From positions 34,690 through 98,689 of the forward strand of contig SUXN01000003.1 of the NCBI GenBank assembly GCA_015060965.1: a DNA stretch of 64,000 bases, in the 5' to 3' direction. This document shows, in pieces, positions 44,129 through 53,125 of this stretch. The notes under the pieces are model-generated. The model was not told the DNA's origin and ran no database searches. It saw nothing but the letters and a program-made list of their open reading frames with translations. Each line of letters starts with the position of its first letter. Positions within the stretch are counted from its first letter, which is position 1. The translations under genes were made by a program, and so were the position numbers. The stretch comes from Bacteroidales bacterium (GTDB lineage Bacteria > Bacteroidota > Bacteroidia > Bacteroidales > Bacteroidaceae).

Positions 44129-45375
44129 TTCACTCTTTTATTTTTGAACAAACCATACAGGCACATAACCATAAGCAAAGCCTCGGAAGCTGCCAAAGAT
44201 ATTGCACCCGCATATTCGCCACAGCTGTGCACCAACGCCAACGTTATGAGACAACTGCATACTCCCGTTACAAGCACAGAACGGAAGAAATAGTTCTGCC
44301 TGTCCATATTGACAAGCCCTACTATTCCTGCTATATAATTCACCTCTCCAAAAATTATTACAAGCGACATTATGCGTATAAGAGGAATACACTCCCTGAA
44401 ATCTTTACCGCAAAGGATATCCGAAATCCACGGAGCAAATATGTATACGAATAGTGCCGCTGCAAACGACAGCCCCACAAGAGGCAACATCACCTTCTTC
44501 ATCAAAGAGAGGCGTTCTTTTGTACTTTTATCCTTGAATTTCAAAGACATATGAGGGAACAAAGCCTGTGCTGCCGGTAGAATCACAGATTGGAAGCCGT
44601 GTATGACTTTCTCGGCCGCCGAAAAAAGGCCGACAGCCTCGTTTGAAGCAAAATGTTTGAGGATCAAGACATGGGCGTTACGGTAAAGGTTCATACCGAA
44701 TGTGGACCCGAACATGGCCCCTCCGTCCTTGAACTGCGCTATCATATCACCGAAACGTGGTATTCCCAGTCGCACATGGAACTGCTTATAGGCAAGAAAC
44801 ACGCTCAATATACCAGCCAACAGATAACCGCAGGAATTGAGCAGTATCAGCAGATAGAAGTCATCGACACTGCGGACAACAAAGAACACAAGCACTGTAA
44901 AGATTATCTTCGACGAGGAGTTGACCAAAGTCATGAATTTCATCTTCTCCATACCCTGGAAAAGCCATACCGGATTCAGGATATCGCCTACAATCATTCC
45001 CGTACCGAGCAGGAACATAACAAATCCGATCTCCTCTTCGAACACCCAACCGGAACAAAGCACAACAGCAATGACAAGAAGAATGGCAATCAACATCTTA
45101 CATCCTATAACAGCATTGTATATACGGGTCACCGCTACGTTGTCTTCACGATGTTGGGAAATCATCTTCGTTGCCGAATAGTTGAACCCGTATGTGCTGA
45201 ACAGTATTATATACTGTACCACCATAAACACGTATGAATATATGCCGTAGTTAGACTTACCCACAATATTCAGAATGTAAGGCAACGTAATGAGCTGGAG
45301 CACGATATTCACCGCGTTCAGCACCGAAAGAGAGAAAAAATTCTCTATTACCTGTTTATATTTCTTTATATTCAC
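44125..45375 (-). CDS. Oligosaccharide flippase, Wzx-type
   Basis: 416 aa from a GTG start at 45375, about 12 TM helices. The MATE/PST-type N-terminus SVLNAVNIVLQLITLPYILNIVGKSNYGIYSYV is characteristic. Charged residues inside helices (ATKMISQHRED, NSSSKIIF) fit a lipid-linked oligosaccharide transporter. It moves undecaprenyl-pyrophosphate repeat units to the outer leaflet for polymerisation. It lies 19 nt after the EpsG-like polymerase gene. Confidence 0.9.
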   Translation of the reverse strand: MNIKKYKQVIENFFSLSVLNAVNIVLQLITLPYILNIVGKSNYGIYSYVFMVVQYIILFSTYGFNYSATKMISQHREDNVAVTRIYNAVIGCKMLIAILLVIAVVLCSGWVFEEEIGFVMFLLGTGMIVGDILNPVWLFQGMEKMKFMTLVNSSSKIIFTVLVFFVVRSVDDFYLLILLNSCGYLLAGILSVFLAYKQFHVRLGIPRFGDMIAQFKDGGAMFGSTFGMNLYRNAHVLILKHFASNEAVGLFSAAEKVIHGFQSVILPAAQALFPHMSLKFKDKSTKERLSLMKKVMLPLVGLSFAAALFVYIFAPWISDILCGKDFRECIPLIRIMSLVIIFGEVNYIAGIVGLVNMDRQNYFFRSVLVTGVCSCLITLALVHSCGEYAGAISLAASEALLMVMCLYGLFKNKRVK

Positions 45376-45394
45376 AGTTTCCGCGTATTAGGCA

Positions 45395-46582
45395 TTAAAA
45401 CAAAAATGTCACATCACGATAATTCTCCAAGAACCTTTCACGCTGCTCATCTATCTCCGGATCAAACACAGAATGGTATGGAGTGAAGATTATATTGAAA
45501 CGTGTATTGGGGTAATATGTGGACATATCGCGCAGATAGTAAAATCCGTAGTTGAACGAGATGAGGAATACCGACACTCCCATAACAAGAGTCGACACCT
45601 GCGCGCTGCGCAACCTGCAGTTTGATATGAAATAATATATTGTGTGCACAGTGAATACCAACACAAAAGGAATGAAGTAGTTCGCAAGGCGTGCAAACGC
45701 AAAGAAGCCCATCGCAAAAGCGTAAGCGAATATTGCTCCCATAGCCAATGATGCAAATCTATCACGATAATCCAGTTCACATTTATTGCGTATATACATC
45801 ATGCCCACAACAGGCAGAGCTGCAAGCAGTTGAAAAAGCATTCCCACTAAATTACCGCTATTTTCCATATACTTTTCGACAAGCTCCACAAACCTCTCAT
45901 CCTGAGCAATTACTTTTACCAGCAATAACAGGACATTCACGACATTCATCAATACTGTAATTCCCACAAGAATCAGCAGCGACAATGACCAGGAAGATTT
46001 CTTGAACATGTAACAAAGCAACGGAATGAACAGCATCACAGCTGCCGAATAGTGCATGTTTATAGCAATTATGCATCCGGCATAATAGAGTATCCAACGT
46101 TTGGCGAGAAGCAACGGGGTCATCAACATAAGAATACATACACAAAGGATTTCGCGCATGATTTCCATATTGAAGTAGCAGTAGTATCCCACATAATAGA
46201 GCAGTATAGCCGAGAAATAGTATTGCGGAGAATATTTCCTGAAGAACCAGAAGAATACACAATTCACCAGTATTGCCTGACCAATCTGGAAAAGAGTGAA
46301 ATCATCGCTGATACTCTTGAAAAATGAGTTGTATAAATACCATAGAGGATTGTACAGTGCCTCTTCAAAGTCAAAATACTTGAGTTCGGCCATTGTAGGT
46401 ATGTCGTTATACATTGCCATATACATCAATGTATCACCGCCCACCCTGTAACGCAAGCCGGCAAGTAGAATCAATACCACAAGATTGAAGTAGTACCATC
46501 CGCTCTCGCCTCCACTCTTGGCCAACCAATCATATCTTATGACCGGTATGAGCAGCAGTATAAAGACCAGTATATATATCAT
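45395..46582 (-). CDS. EpsG-family polysaccharide polymerase, Wzy-type
   Basis: 395 aa with about 11 TM helices. The EpsG family hallmark is near the N-terminus: GLRYRVGGDTLMYMAMYNDIP, followed by FNMEIMREILCVCILML and INMHYSAAVMLFIPLL. Such proteins polymerise repeat units in the periplasm. The catalytic loop is variable, so the linkage cannot be predicted. The start overlaps the Wzz-like gene stop by 4 nt. Together with the flippase and chain-length protein it defines a Wzx/Wzy-dependent locus. Confidence 0.88.
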   Translation of the reverse strand: MIYILVFILLLIPVIRYDWLAKSGGESGWYYFNLVVLILLAGLRYRVGGDTLMYMAMYNDIPTMAELKYFDFEEALYNPLWYLYNSFFKSISDDFTLFQIGQAILVNCVFFWFFRKYSPQYYFSAILLYYVGYYCYFNMEIMREILCVCILMLMTPLLLAKRWILYYAGCIIAINMHYSAAVMLFIPLLCYMFKKSSWSLSLLILVGITVLMNVVNVLLLLVKVIAQDERFVELVEKYMENSGNLVGMLFQLLAALPVVGMMYIRNKCELDYRDRFASLAMGAIFAYAFAMGFFAFARLANYFIPFVLVFTVHTIYYFISNCRLRSAQVSTLVMGVSVFLISFNYGFYYLRDMSTYYPNTRFNIIFTPYHSVFDPEIDEQRERFLENYRDVTFLF

Positions 46583-47688
46583 TCCTCTTCCTTACGCCTG
46601 ATTCTGTTCCAGGATTCAATGAACGGTTCTTTGAAAAGGACATAAGCCGACGCGAACAGACCACCAAGGAATGCATATAGAACAACCATCATAGCCCTGC
46701 CCATAGACGATGCACGTACAGATATTGCCGCAGGCTTGAGAGTCACGAACACAGGTGTCTTCTCCTGTACCTTGGCCTTTGCCAACAACAACTGCTGTGC
46801 CCACTGCGCGAATATCGTAGTCTTCAGTTCCTTGTCAGCCATAAGGCGCTCTTTCTCGACAAGCACTATCTCCTTTGTAACATTCTTATGGCTGTCCACA
46901 AAATCGGCATAACGTTTCTGCGCAACCTCAAGACTGTCCTTTGCCTCAAGATAAAGTCCCTCGATATAAACGCAATCATCGACAGCCTTCTTTGTCCTGT
47001 ACTCGGTAACCTCTTTTTGCAGACGCTCGGTAATGGTCTCCGCCATGATTGCAGCTACACGAGCGTCTCTGTCAGTAAAGGAAATAGTGAGGACATTTGT
47101 CTTCTTGTCCACAAAGACACCAATGGCCTTGTTCATCTTCTCTACCATTGCCATCTGGTCCTTGGATAGCATATAAGGATTGAAACCGCTGCCATAGACG
47201 TTGGGCTTAGAGGATGTGGCAAGGCTTCTCAACCACGACATCGTCTTCTTGGGGAACTCTTTCACTGCATCGAGCCAAGTCCTCTCCTGATAATGTTTCA
47301 AGTAGGTATAGTATGTGGTATCAACAGTCTCGTCGACATTCCTGACCTTGACATCGAACAGCGCCGTCATAAACGGCAAAGAACTGACTATATCAGGATA
47401 AAGCATCGGGTATATGGCATCAGAGCCGTCAGCCATACCGAAATCGATGCCTACCATACTTGCCAATGAGCCGATACCTGATGACGACAATGCCGAAGAT
47501 GAAGACTCCGGAGCGACAACAACCTCTGTGGTATAACTTTTTACAGTACTCAGGGCCATCACGACACCAAATATCGCAGAACAGACTGTCACAATGGAAA
47601 TAAATTTCCACTTTGCAAACAACTGTCCCAGCATCTTCAACAGATCCGTCTCGTTCAATAATTTCTTTTTCTGTCCGTCCATATCCAT
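46579..47688 (-). CDS. Wzz/GumC-type chain-length determinant protein
   Basis: 369 aa from the ATG at 47688. Two TM helices (about 33-52 and 335-356) flank a periplasmic domain with a coiled coil near 235-290. The Wzz N-terminal motif is TDLLKMLGQLFAKWKFISIV and the second helix is preceded by the Pro-rich TLKPAAISVRASSMGR. It sets polysaccharide chain length or couples polymerisation to export. No BY-kinase domain is fused and none is encoded nearby. Confidence 0.88.
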   Translation of the reverse strand: MDMDGQKKKLLNETDLLKMLGQLFAKWKFISIVTVCSAIFGVVMALSTVKSYTTEVVVAPESSSSALSSSGIGSLASMVGIDFGMADGSDAIYPMLYPDIVSSLPFMTALFDVKVRNVDETVDTTYYTYLKHYQERTWLDAVKEFPKKTMSWLRSLATSSKPNVYGSGFNPYMLSKDQMAMVEKMNKAIGVFVDKKTNVLTISFTDRDARVAAIMAETITERLQKEVTEYRTKKAVDDCVYIEGLYLEAKDSLEVAQKRYADFVDSHKNVTKEIVLVEKERLMADKELKTTIFAQWAQQLLLAKAKVQEKTPVFVTLKPAAISVRASSMGRAMMVVLYAFLGGLFASAYVLFKEPFIESWNRIRRKEEE

Positions 47689-47767
47689 CAATGAATCAAA
47701 GGAGCCGAGCTCCTGTAATATTTCGTATTAACTTATTGTTTCTGCAACACAAACCCAGCAAAGGATT

Positions 47768-48181
47768 CTACCATTTTTTTAAATTATACACTCTGTTGCC
47801 GTCACGCATCACCAACACCTCTTCATCCAACACCTCGACAATGAATTTTACAGTATCACTGAAGATGAAATATTTCTTCAGTTCTTCCTTGTCACAGACG
47901 CCCTGATTTACAGGCCACTTATAGAAGTTGCTCATGACCAACATATCACCTTCACGGTCAAACTCCGCCAGATAATAGTTTGGAAAGCCCGTTTCAAAAT
48001 GTTCTCCTAACATCACCAGATGACGTTGGAAGGAGTAGTATATATTCTGTGGGTGTATAGTCGTGTCGGTTGTCTCTACGGTTTGCAGTCTCCACATTCC
48101 GTCAAGGTCACCGTTTATATAAACCTTCTCGCAAGAGAGAAGACAAAGCGACATAAGCAATATCAACAGTTTACTTCTCAT
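47768..48181 (-). CDS. Lipocalin-like lipoprotein
   Basis: 137 aa. The signal MRSKLLILLMSLCLLSC ends in a lipobox Cys. The mature part opens with GDLDGMWRLQTVET, the start typical of lipocalin-like families of Bacteroidetes, followed by antiparallel strands (YYSFQRHLVMLG, YYLAEFDREGDMLVMSNFYKWPV). No function is known. Its position between the Wzi-like and Wzz-like genes suggests an envelope role in capsule export or assembly. Confidence 0.75.
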   Translation of the reverse strand: MRSKLLILLMSLCLLSCEKVYINGDLDGMWRLQTVETTDTTIHPQNIYYSFQRHLVMLGEHFETGFPNYYLAEFDREGDMLVMSNFYKWPVNQGVCDKEELKKYFIFSDTVKFIVEVLDEEVLVMRDGNRVYNLKKW

Positions 48182-48191
48182 ACCTTAATCT

Positions 48192-49781
48192 TTAAAAGAG
48201 TCCAAACCTTGCAAGTGACAACATTGCGCCCCAGTTCTCTCCGATATAATTGCTCTTGTCATATGCCAAAGAGAAAGAAAGAGCCCATTTCTCGCTTGGA
48301 GTGAATACTATGTCTGCAAGCAAAGATGTCGTATATTTCTTCTCGTTAAAAGGATTGAAATAGGTTCCCCAGTTCTCGCTGTATGTATACAGTAACCTGT
48401 ACTTGAACTGTCCATCATGGGCAAATGTGCCGTTAACTCCTACGTTATGCGCCTTGAATCGGTTTCCACGGAACACCAACGTGCCATTGCTGTTGTACAA
48501 TGGCGAAAATGCCAGAGGATTTCCAATTCCCATGCCGTAGTTATGCCATCCCGGGTATATCGAGTGGTTGTAATAATCGTCGGCACCGTCCATCTGCTCA
48601 CTGAAGTAATCATTGGGGTCGTTATATCCGGCGCCGCTCTGGTCATACATGGAGGTGTACTCATACTGCACGGTAGAAATGAACTTGAGATAACCGGTCT
48701 TGTTCGTAACGGAAACACCTATCTGTATATCTTTCCAGGGATAATAGGTTATCTTGCGCTTTCCTTCGCGGTTCGTCTGGTACTCAAAGAAGAAGAGCTG
48801 TGAGAAATCCTCAAAGAGATGCTCGCCATACAGTCTGATATCAACAGGTTTTGTATTAAGAGTAAATGCCAGATGCCAGTTGCCTATCTGGTTACCCGAA
48901 ATATTCGCCTGCTCCGGAGTGGGAGTAGTCTCGTCACCGCTAAGAGGAATGAATGCTTTGAAATAATCCTTTATACCGCGGGGCATACTCATATACTTGC
49001 CTTTCGCGTGGGTATAGAAATCACCTCCGAACTGAGCCCTCATCTCAAGACCGCCTTCCACCTCGAGAGGGAACTTTTCGGCATTACCGATCTTCATGAA
49101 GAGCGCCTTGCTATGATACATTACGTTCTTGGCATATTTGGCCGATGGATTTGATGAAGTAAAGTCTTTCTGAAAATTATGGTCAAGGAATATTCCGTAT
49201 GCTATATGTCCACGTAGTTTAAGCCATGAACCCGTACCCGGAATGTCTACATACTCCGGAACCTCAATGCATACCTGCGGTACGGGCGCACTGTTACCGC
49301 TATATAGCAGGCCGCCCGAACCCAATTCCGAAAGAGCACGCCCATAAAGGTTCTTGAATTGTCCATCACCCGCCAATATACCCTGAGAGCGCATTTCAGC
49401 GCTCCTTTCTTTGAGACCGACATTCACACATAGCCAACGCCATGAGATTCCTGCATACAATTCGTGCAACGACACGGCATTCTGCTGATTATATCCAGCC
49501 ACGACATCTGCTGCAGCCGTGTATCTCCAGTTATTGCCATCTCCCAGCTTCCCATCAATATCCATACCATAGCGCACATAGCCGCTTGATGTATTGAGCG
49601 AAGAGAGGCCCTGTCTGTTGGCAGTGAGCCAGAAAGGTGCGTTGTCACCGTCGGACAGGACAGTATTCAGCTGCACAAACTGGTTTATGTCAACCCCGCT
49701 CTGCGCAAAGCCGTCGACCTGCATCAGAAGCAGACCGACAACTACGATTTTTCTTATTGTATGCCAGAGAGAGCAATCCAT
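48192..49781 (-). CDS. Wzi-family capsule assembly outer-membrane protein
   Basis: 529 aa from the ATG at 49781 (a TTG at 49796 is the alternative). A signal peptide (about 1-27, ending GFAQ) precedes the Wzi-type beta-barrel: NAPFWLTANRQGLSSLN is the common Bacteroidetes start, with many alternating aromatic strands and a final strand ending in LARFGLF with a terminal aromatic. Wzi proteins anchor capsule at the cell surface. It lies 17 nt downstream of the Wza-like exporter gene and 10 nt upstream of the lipoprotein gene. Confidence 0.87.
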   Translation of the reverse strand: MDCSLWHTIRKIVVVGLLLMQVDGFAQSGVDINQFVQLNTVLSDGDNAPFWLTANRQGLSSLNTSSGYVRYGMDIDGKLGDGNNWRYTAAADVVAGYNQQNAVSLHELYAGISWRWLCVNVGLKERSAEMRSQGILAGDGQFKNLYGRALSELGSGGLLYSGNSAPVPQVCIEVPEYVDIPGTGSWLKLRGHIAYGIFLDHNFQKDFTSSNPSAKYAKNVMYHSKALFMKIGNAEKFPLEVEGGLEMRAQFGGDFYTHAKGKYMSMPRGIKDYFKAFIPLSGDETTPTPEQANISGNQIGNWHLAFTLNTKPVDIRLYGEHLFEDFSQLFFFEYQTNREGKRKITYYPWKDIQIGVSVTNKTGYLKFISTVQYEYTSMYDQSGAGYNDPNDYFSEQMDGADDYYNHSIYPGWHNYGMGIGNPLAFSPLYNSNGTLVFRGNRFKAHNVGVNGTFAHDGQFKYRLLYTYSENWGTYFNPFNEKKYTTSLLADIVFTPSEKWALSFSLAYDKSNYIGENWGAMLSLARFGLF

Positions 49782-49798
49782 ATGACTATAAAACAATT

Positions 49799-52315
49799 TT
49801 ATTTCATCAAATTGACCATTGTCACAATCATTGTGGCAATTGAAGCTGTAGATGAGCCGATAGCCACAATCTCAGCAGTAGAGAGTTTCTTTGCAGCACT
49901 CTTTGTCGGCACCACAATCTCACAGCCGGGCTTTATATCACCGCTTGAACGTTTGGAAATCTCGCTTACACCGCCGTTCATATATATTGCATATACACCG
50001 CTCTTCTTTGCTCTATCAGTGTAACCACCGGCACGTTTGATATAATAGCTCAGTTTCTCACCCTTCTTGTAATTGAGGGTAATGGGATAACGGACCTCAC
50101 CACTGATTTTGATAGTGCTGGTATATTGCGGAACAGTCAGAACATCACTCTCACGCAACACGATATCCTCGACACCGCCCGGATTCTCAATTGCCATCTC
50201 AAGGTTTATCGCAACGGCATAGACATCACCCAGCTCAAGCTTGAGGTTCATCAACGAATCGGCAAGTGTAATATCATAATCACTCTCGGAGCGCATACTT
50301 TCCTCATACATCTGTATCTGAGAAAGTTTCATCACGCTCTCGCGCTGTGCACGCTCTTCGTCCGTCATCTTGCGATAGAGACGTGCGCCCTCGGGGAATG
50401 CAAATTCCGAAAGACCGCCGGCAGCGTTTATCAGGTCGCTGAGACGGTAGTTGCGGCTGTACATGGCATAGTCACCGGCAAAGTTCACGGCTCCCTCGAC
50501 GGTAACGTTCATCGTAACGGAGTTTACAGGACTCTTACGCACATGAACCTCATCGAAAGGTTCAAGCAGGAAGCCCGGCTCACCCTCAACCACAAAACCG
50601 TCCTTTATGGCAAAACTGAAGTTCTTTGTTATGGTATCCTGCTCAGCCAAAGCCTTTGCATCATAGATGCGACGGAAAACGTCTACCTTCACCATTGATG
50701 CAGCATTGGTCAAGCCGCCTGCCTGAAGGACAAAATCCTCGATAGTAGTATTTTCGGCATACTCGTACACACCGGGGTAATTCACTTCTCCGTTGATTCG
50801 GAGAGTCTCTTCACCACGCATGTCATTTACCGACGGAATGAAAAGGACATCTTCTTTACGGAGCTCAACATCAGGTACCGTTCCGTCCATAATACCCTCA
50901 ATATTCACGGCCAGCACCTCAAGACGGCGATCCGGCTTACGACGATGCATCACGGCGCGTGCGGTAAAAGCATCCTCGCGCAAACCGTCGGCAGCATCAA
51001 TGAGGTCAAGAACTGTATTTATATTACCACCAGTCTCGTACATTCCGGGATGGAAAACAGCACCCTTAACCTCTACCATATTCGAGAAGCGCGGTATTAT
51101 GGAATCCACGAAGATAGAGTCACCATCAAAAAGCTTGAATGATGCGAAAGCATCTTTCTCCACAGTATGTACCGAATACTCACGGCCACTCTTGCGGATT
51201 ACCCTCACATTCTTTGTAAAGGCATCACCGGTAAAGTTTCCTGCGAAAGTAAGGAGTTTGGAAAGTGTCTCGTCATCCTTCATTTCATATTTCATAGGAC
51301 GCTTCACCTTACCGCCTACACTTACTATAGCATCATAAGGACCTACAACAATAAGGTCATTATCCTGCAGCCTTATATTACCGTCATTGTTTCCATTGAT
51401 GATGTAGTCATATACGTCAATCTTGGCAACGGACTTTCCGCTTCGGAACACGTTTATCTCACGCAAGGTACCCATATCGCTTATACCGCCTGCGGTATAA
51501 AGGGCATTGAAGAGTGTTGAGAAAGCGCTCAGGGTATAAGAACCTGGTGTAACGACGTCACCTACAACCTCAACCTTGACACTGCGTGTAGTACCTACAG
51601 ACAGGGTAATTGAAGATCCGCTGTAGTCACCACCGAGCATATCCTTGACATATTCGTTGGCCTCGGCAACAGTAAGGCCCGCCAATTTGATAGGACCTAT
51701 CTCCTCGACAACAACAAAGCCATCGGGTGATATCTCACCGTCAATACTCTGCTGCGAAGCACCCCAGATATCAATTATCACCTGGTCGCCTGCACCAAGA
51801 ACATAATCGGCAGGAGTAGGTATATTCATTGCCGGCTCAAATGTAAGAAGCTCGTTGTTGAACAGGTTACGTCCATACACAACCTCTTTTTCCTTGAGCA
51901 GGTTATTGTAATACACCACAGAATCGATATCAAGAAACGTCATCTCTGACTGCAACATCTCGCGTTTCTGCAGATTATTATACTTGGCCTTCTCGTCACG
52001 GAGCATAAAATTCTCTCCTTTACGGTCGTTTACAGGAGCATTCTTGTCGACCGCCTGACGGTTTCTCTTTATGGCTGTCACATCCAAAGCACCAAGTCCC
52101 TCCTGCTCCTGATCATACTTGGCCTTGATACGGCGCAACTGCGCAGGAGTAACACCCTGCCTAAGAAGTTTCTGTGCAATTGTCTTTTCATCACTACCCT
52201 TCTCCTTCTCGGTCATCACAATCTTGATAACCTGCTCATCAGAGATAGATTGTGCCGCCACCCACTGGAAAGAGAGAAACAACACAATGAGAAAAACTAT
52301 TTTTTTTGTCATCAT
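49799..52315 (-). CDS. SLBB-domain polysaccharide export protein, Wza-type
   Basis: 838 aa from the ATG at 52315, which overlaps the sugar transferase stop by one base. Signal peptide (about 1-21), an N-terminal helical segment with QGVTPAQLRRIKAKYDQ, a Poly_export domain (about 165-245: YVLGAGDQVIIDIWG) and then at least five SLBB domains, for example VVGDVVTPGSYTLSA, VGGKVKRPMKYEM, VKGAVFHPGMYETGG, INGEVNYPGVYEYAE and ISGEVRYPITLNYKKG. The C-terminus has one hydrophobic helix. It forms the outer-membrane export channel. It is more than twice the length of E. coli Wza because of additional SLBB copies. Confidence 0.92.
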   Translation of the reverse strand: MMTKKIVFLIVLFLSFQWVAAQSISDEQVIKIVMTEKEKGSDEKTIAQKLLRQGVTPAQLRRIKAKYDQEQEGLGALDVTAIKRNRQAVDKNAPVNDRKGENFMLRDEKAKYNNLQKREMLQSEMTFLDIDSVVYYNNLLKEKEVVYGRNLFNNELLTFEPAMNIPTPADYVLGAGDQVIIDIWGASQQSIDGEISPDGFVVVEEIGPIKLAGLTVAEANEYVKDMLGGDYSGSSITLSVGTTRSVKVEVVGDVVTPGSYTLSAFSTLFNALYTAGGISDMGTLREINVFRSGKSVAKIDVYDYIINGNNDGNIRLQDNDLIVVGPYDAIVSVGGKVKRPMKYEMKDDETLSKLLTFAGNFTGDAFTKNVRVIRKSGREYSVHTVEKDAFASFKLFDGDSIFVDSIIPRFSNMVEVKGAVFHPGMYETGGNINTVLDLIDAADGLREDAFTARAVMHRRKPDRRLEVLAVNIEGIMDGTVPDVELRKEDVLFIPSVNDMRGEETLRINGEVNYPGVYEYAENTTIEDFVLQAGGLTNAASMVKVDVFRRIYDAKALAEQDTITKNFSFAIKDGFVVEGEPGFLLEPFDEVHVRKSPVNSVTMNVTVEGAVNFAGDYAMYSRNYRLSDLINAAGGLSEFAFPEGARLYRKMTDEERAQRESVMKLSQIQMYEESMRSESDYDITLADSLMNLKLELGDVYAVAINLEMAIENPGGVEDIVLRESDVLTVPQYTSTIKISGEVRYPITLNYKKGEKLSYYIKRAGGYTDRAKKSGVYAIYMNGGVSEISKRSSGDIKPGCEIVVPTKSAAKKLSTAEIVAIGSSTASIATMIVTMVNLMK

Positions 52316-52926
52316 CAAAACTTTTTTCCGTTAACTATATAAAAAACAGTAGTAAATATCAATTTCAAATCCAGCCACAACGAGCGTTTCTGCAGATACT
52401 CAAGGTCCATCTGCAAACGGACCAGCATCTTGTCTAAAGTATCGGTATAGCCGTTATGTATTGTAGCCATGGATGTTACCCCGGGACGCATCAGGAAAAG
52501 ATAGTCATAATCGGGGTTCACCTTGCGTATCTGGTCAATAAAATACTGTCGCTCGGGACGTGGACCCACAAACGACATATCGCCCTTGAGCACATTGAAC
52601 AGTTGCGGCAACTCATCGAGATGATGTTCCCTCAAGAATTTGCCCACCTTCGTAAGCCGTTCGTCACCCTTCGCCGCCAATTGCGGTTTTCCATTAGGTT
52701 CCGAATCCACGCACATTGTACGGAACTTGTAGATATTGAAAGCCTTACCCTTATAGCCTATCCGTTCCTGTTTGAAAATGACGCTGCCGTCATTCTGGAT
52801 TCGGAGCGCAACATACACAATCAGGAATACAGGCGACAGCACGACTATCCCCAAAAAAGAGCATACGAAATCAAAAATACGTTTGACCGCACGCTCAAAG
52901 GCATTCATTCCATCAACAACAGCCAT
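52315..52926 (-). CDS. Undecaprenyl-phosphate sugar phosphotransferase (initiating, PglC-like)
   Basis: 203 aa monotopic phosphoglycosyl transferase that starts the lipid-linked repeat unit. A re-entrant membrane helix (KRIFDFVCSFLGIVVLSPVF) precedes the cytosolic core: FKQERIGYKGKAFNIYKFRTM, LREHHLDELPQLFNVLKGDMS (catalytic Asp-Glu) and FVGPRPE. It is the minimal form without the N-terminal CoA-binding-like and multi-TM domains of WbaP. It heads the capsule run; TATTTTTG at 52974-52967 on the minus strand is an exact -7 box 41 nt upstream. Confidence 0.93.
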   Translation of the reverse strand: MAVVDGMNAFERAVKRIFDFVCSFLGIVVLSPVFLIVYVALRIQNDGSVIFKQERIGYKGKAFNIYKFRTMCVDSEPNGKPQLAAKGDERLTKVGKFLREHHLDELPQLFNVLKGDMSFVGPRPERQYFIDQIRKVNPDYDYLFLMRPGVTSMATIHNGYTDTLDKMLVRLQMDLEYLQKRSLWLDLKLIFTTVFYIVNGKKF

Positions 52927-53028
52927 TCCTGATATTTATTAAGTTATTATTATAACTTGCTTTTAACAAAAATATTGCAAAGAAAACACTTTTTTTTGGT
53001 CAAAAAAAATCCAATTTAGGACAAACAC

Positions 53029-53062
53029 AAAAAGAGCGGCAAGAAGCGTTACCTCTTACCGC
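53029..53062 (-). terminator. Terminator of the SpoIID/GT2-DUF4922 unit
   Basis: On the minus strand GCGGTAAGAG pairs with CTTCTTGCCGC around a GTAACG loop, followed by TCTTTTTG. It separates this unit from the capsule operon downstream. Confidence 0.75.
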
Positions 53063-53125
53063 AATAAAGTCCTGATATCAAGAGCATTACATCACCAAAC
53101 ATTCCAAACAAAAAATCAAGGGAAA

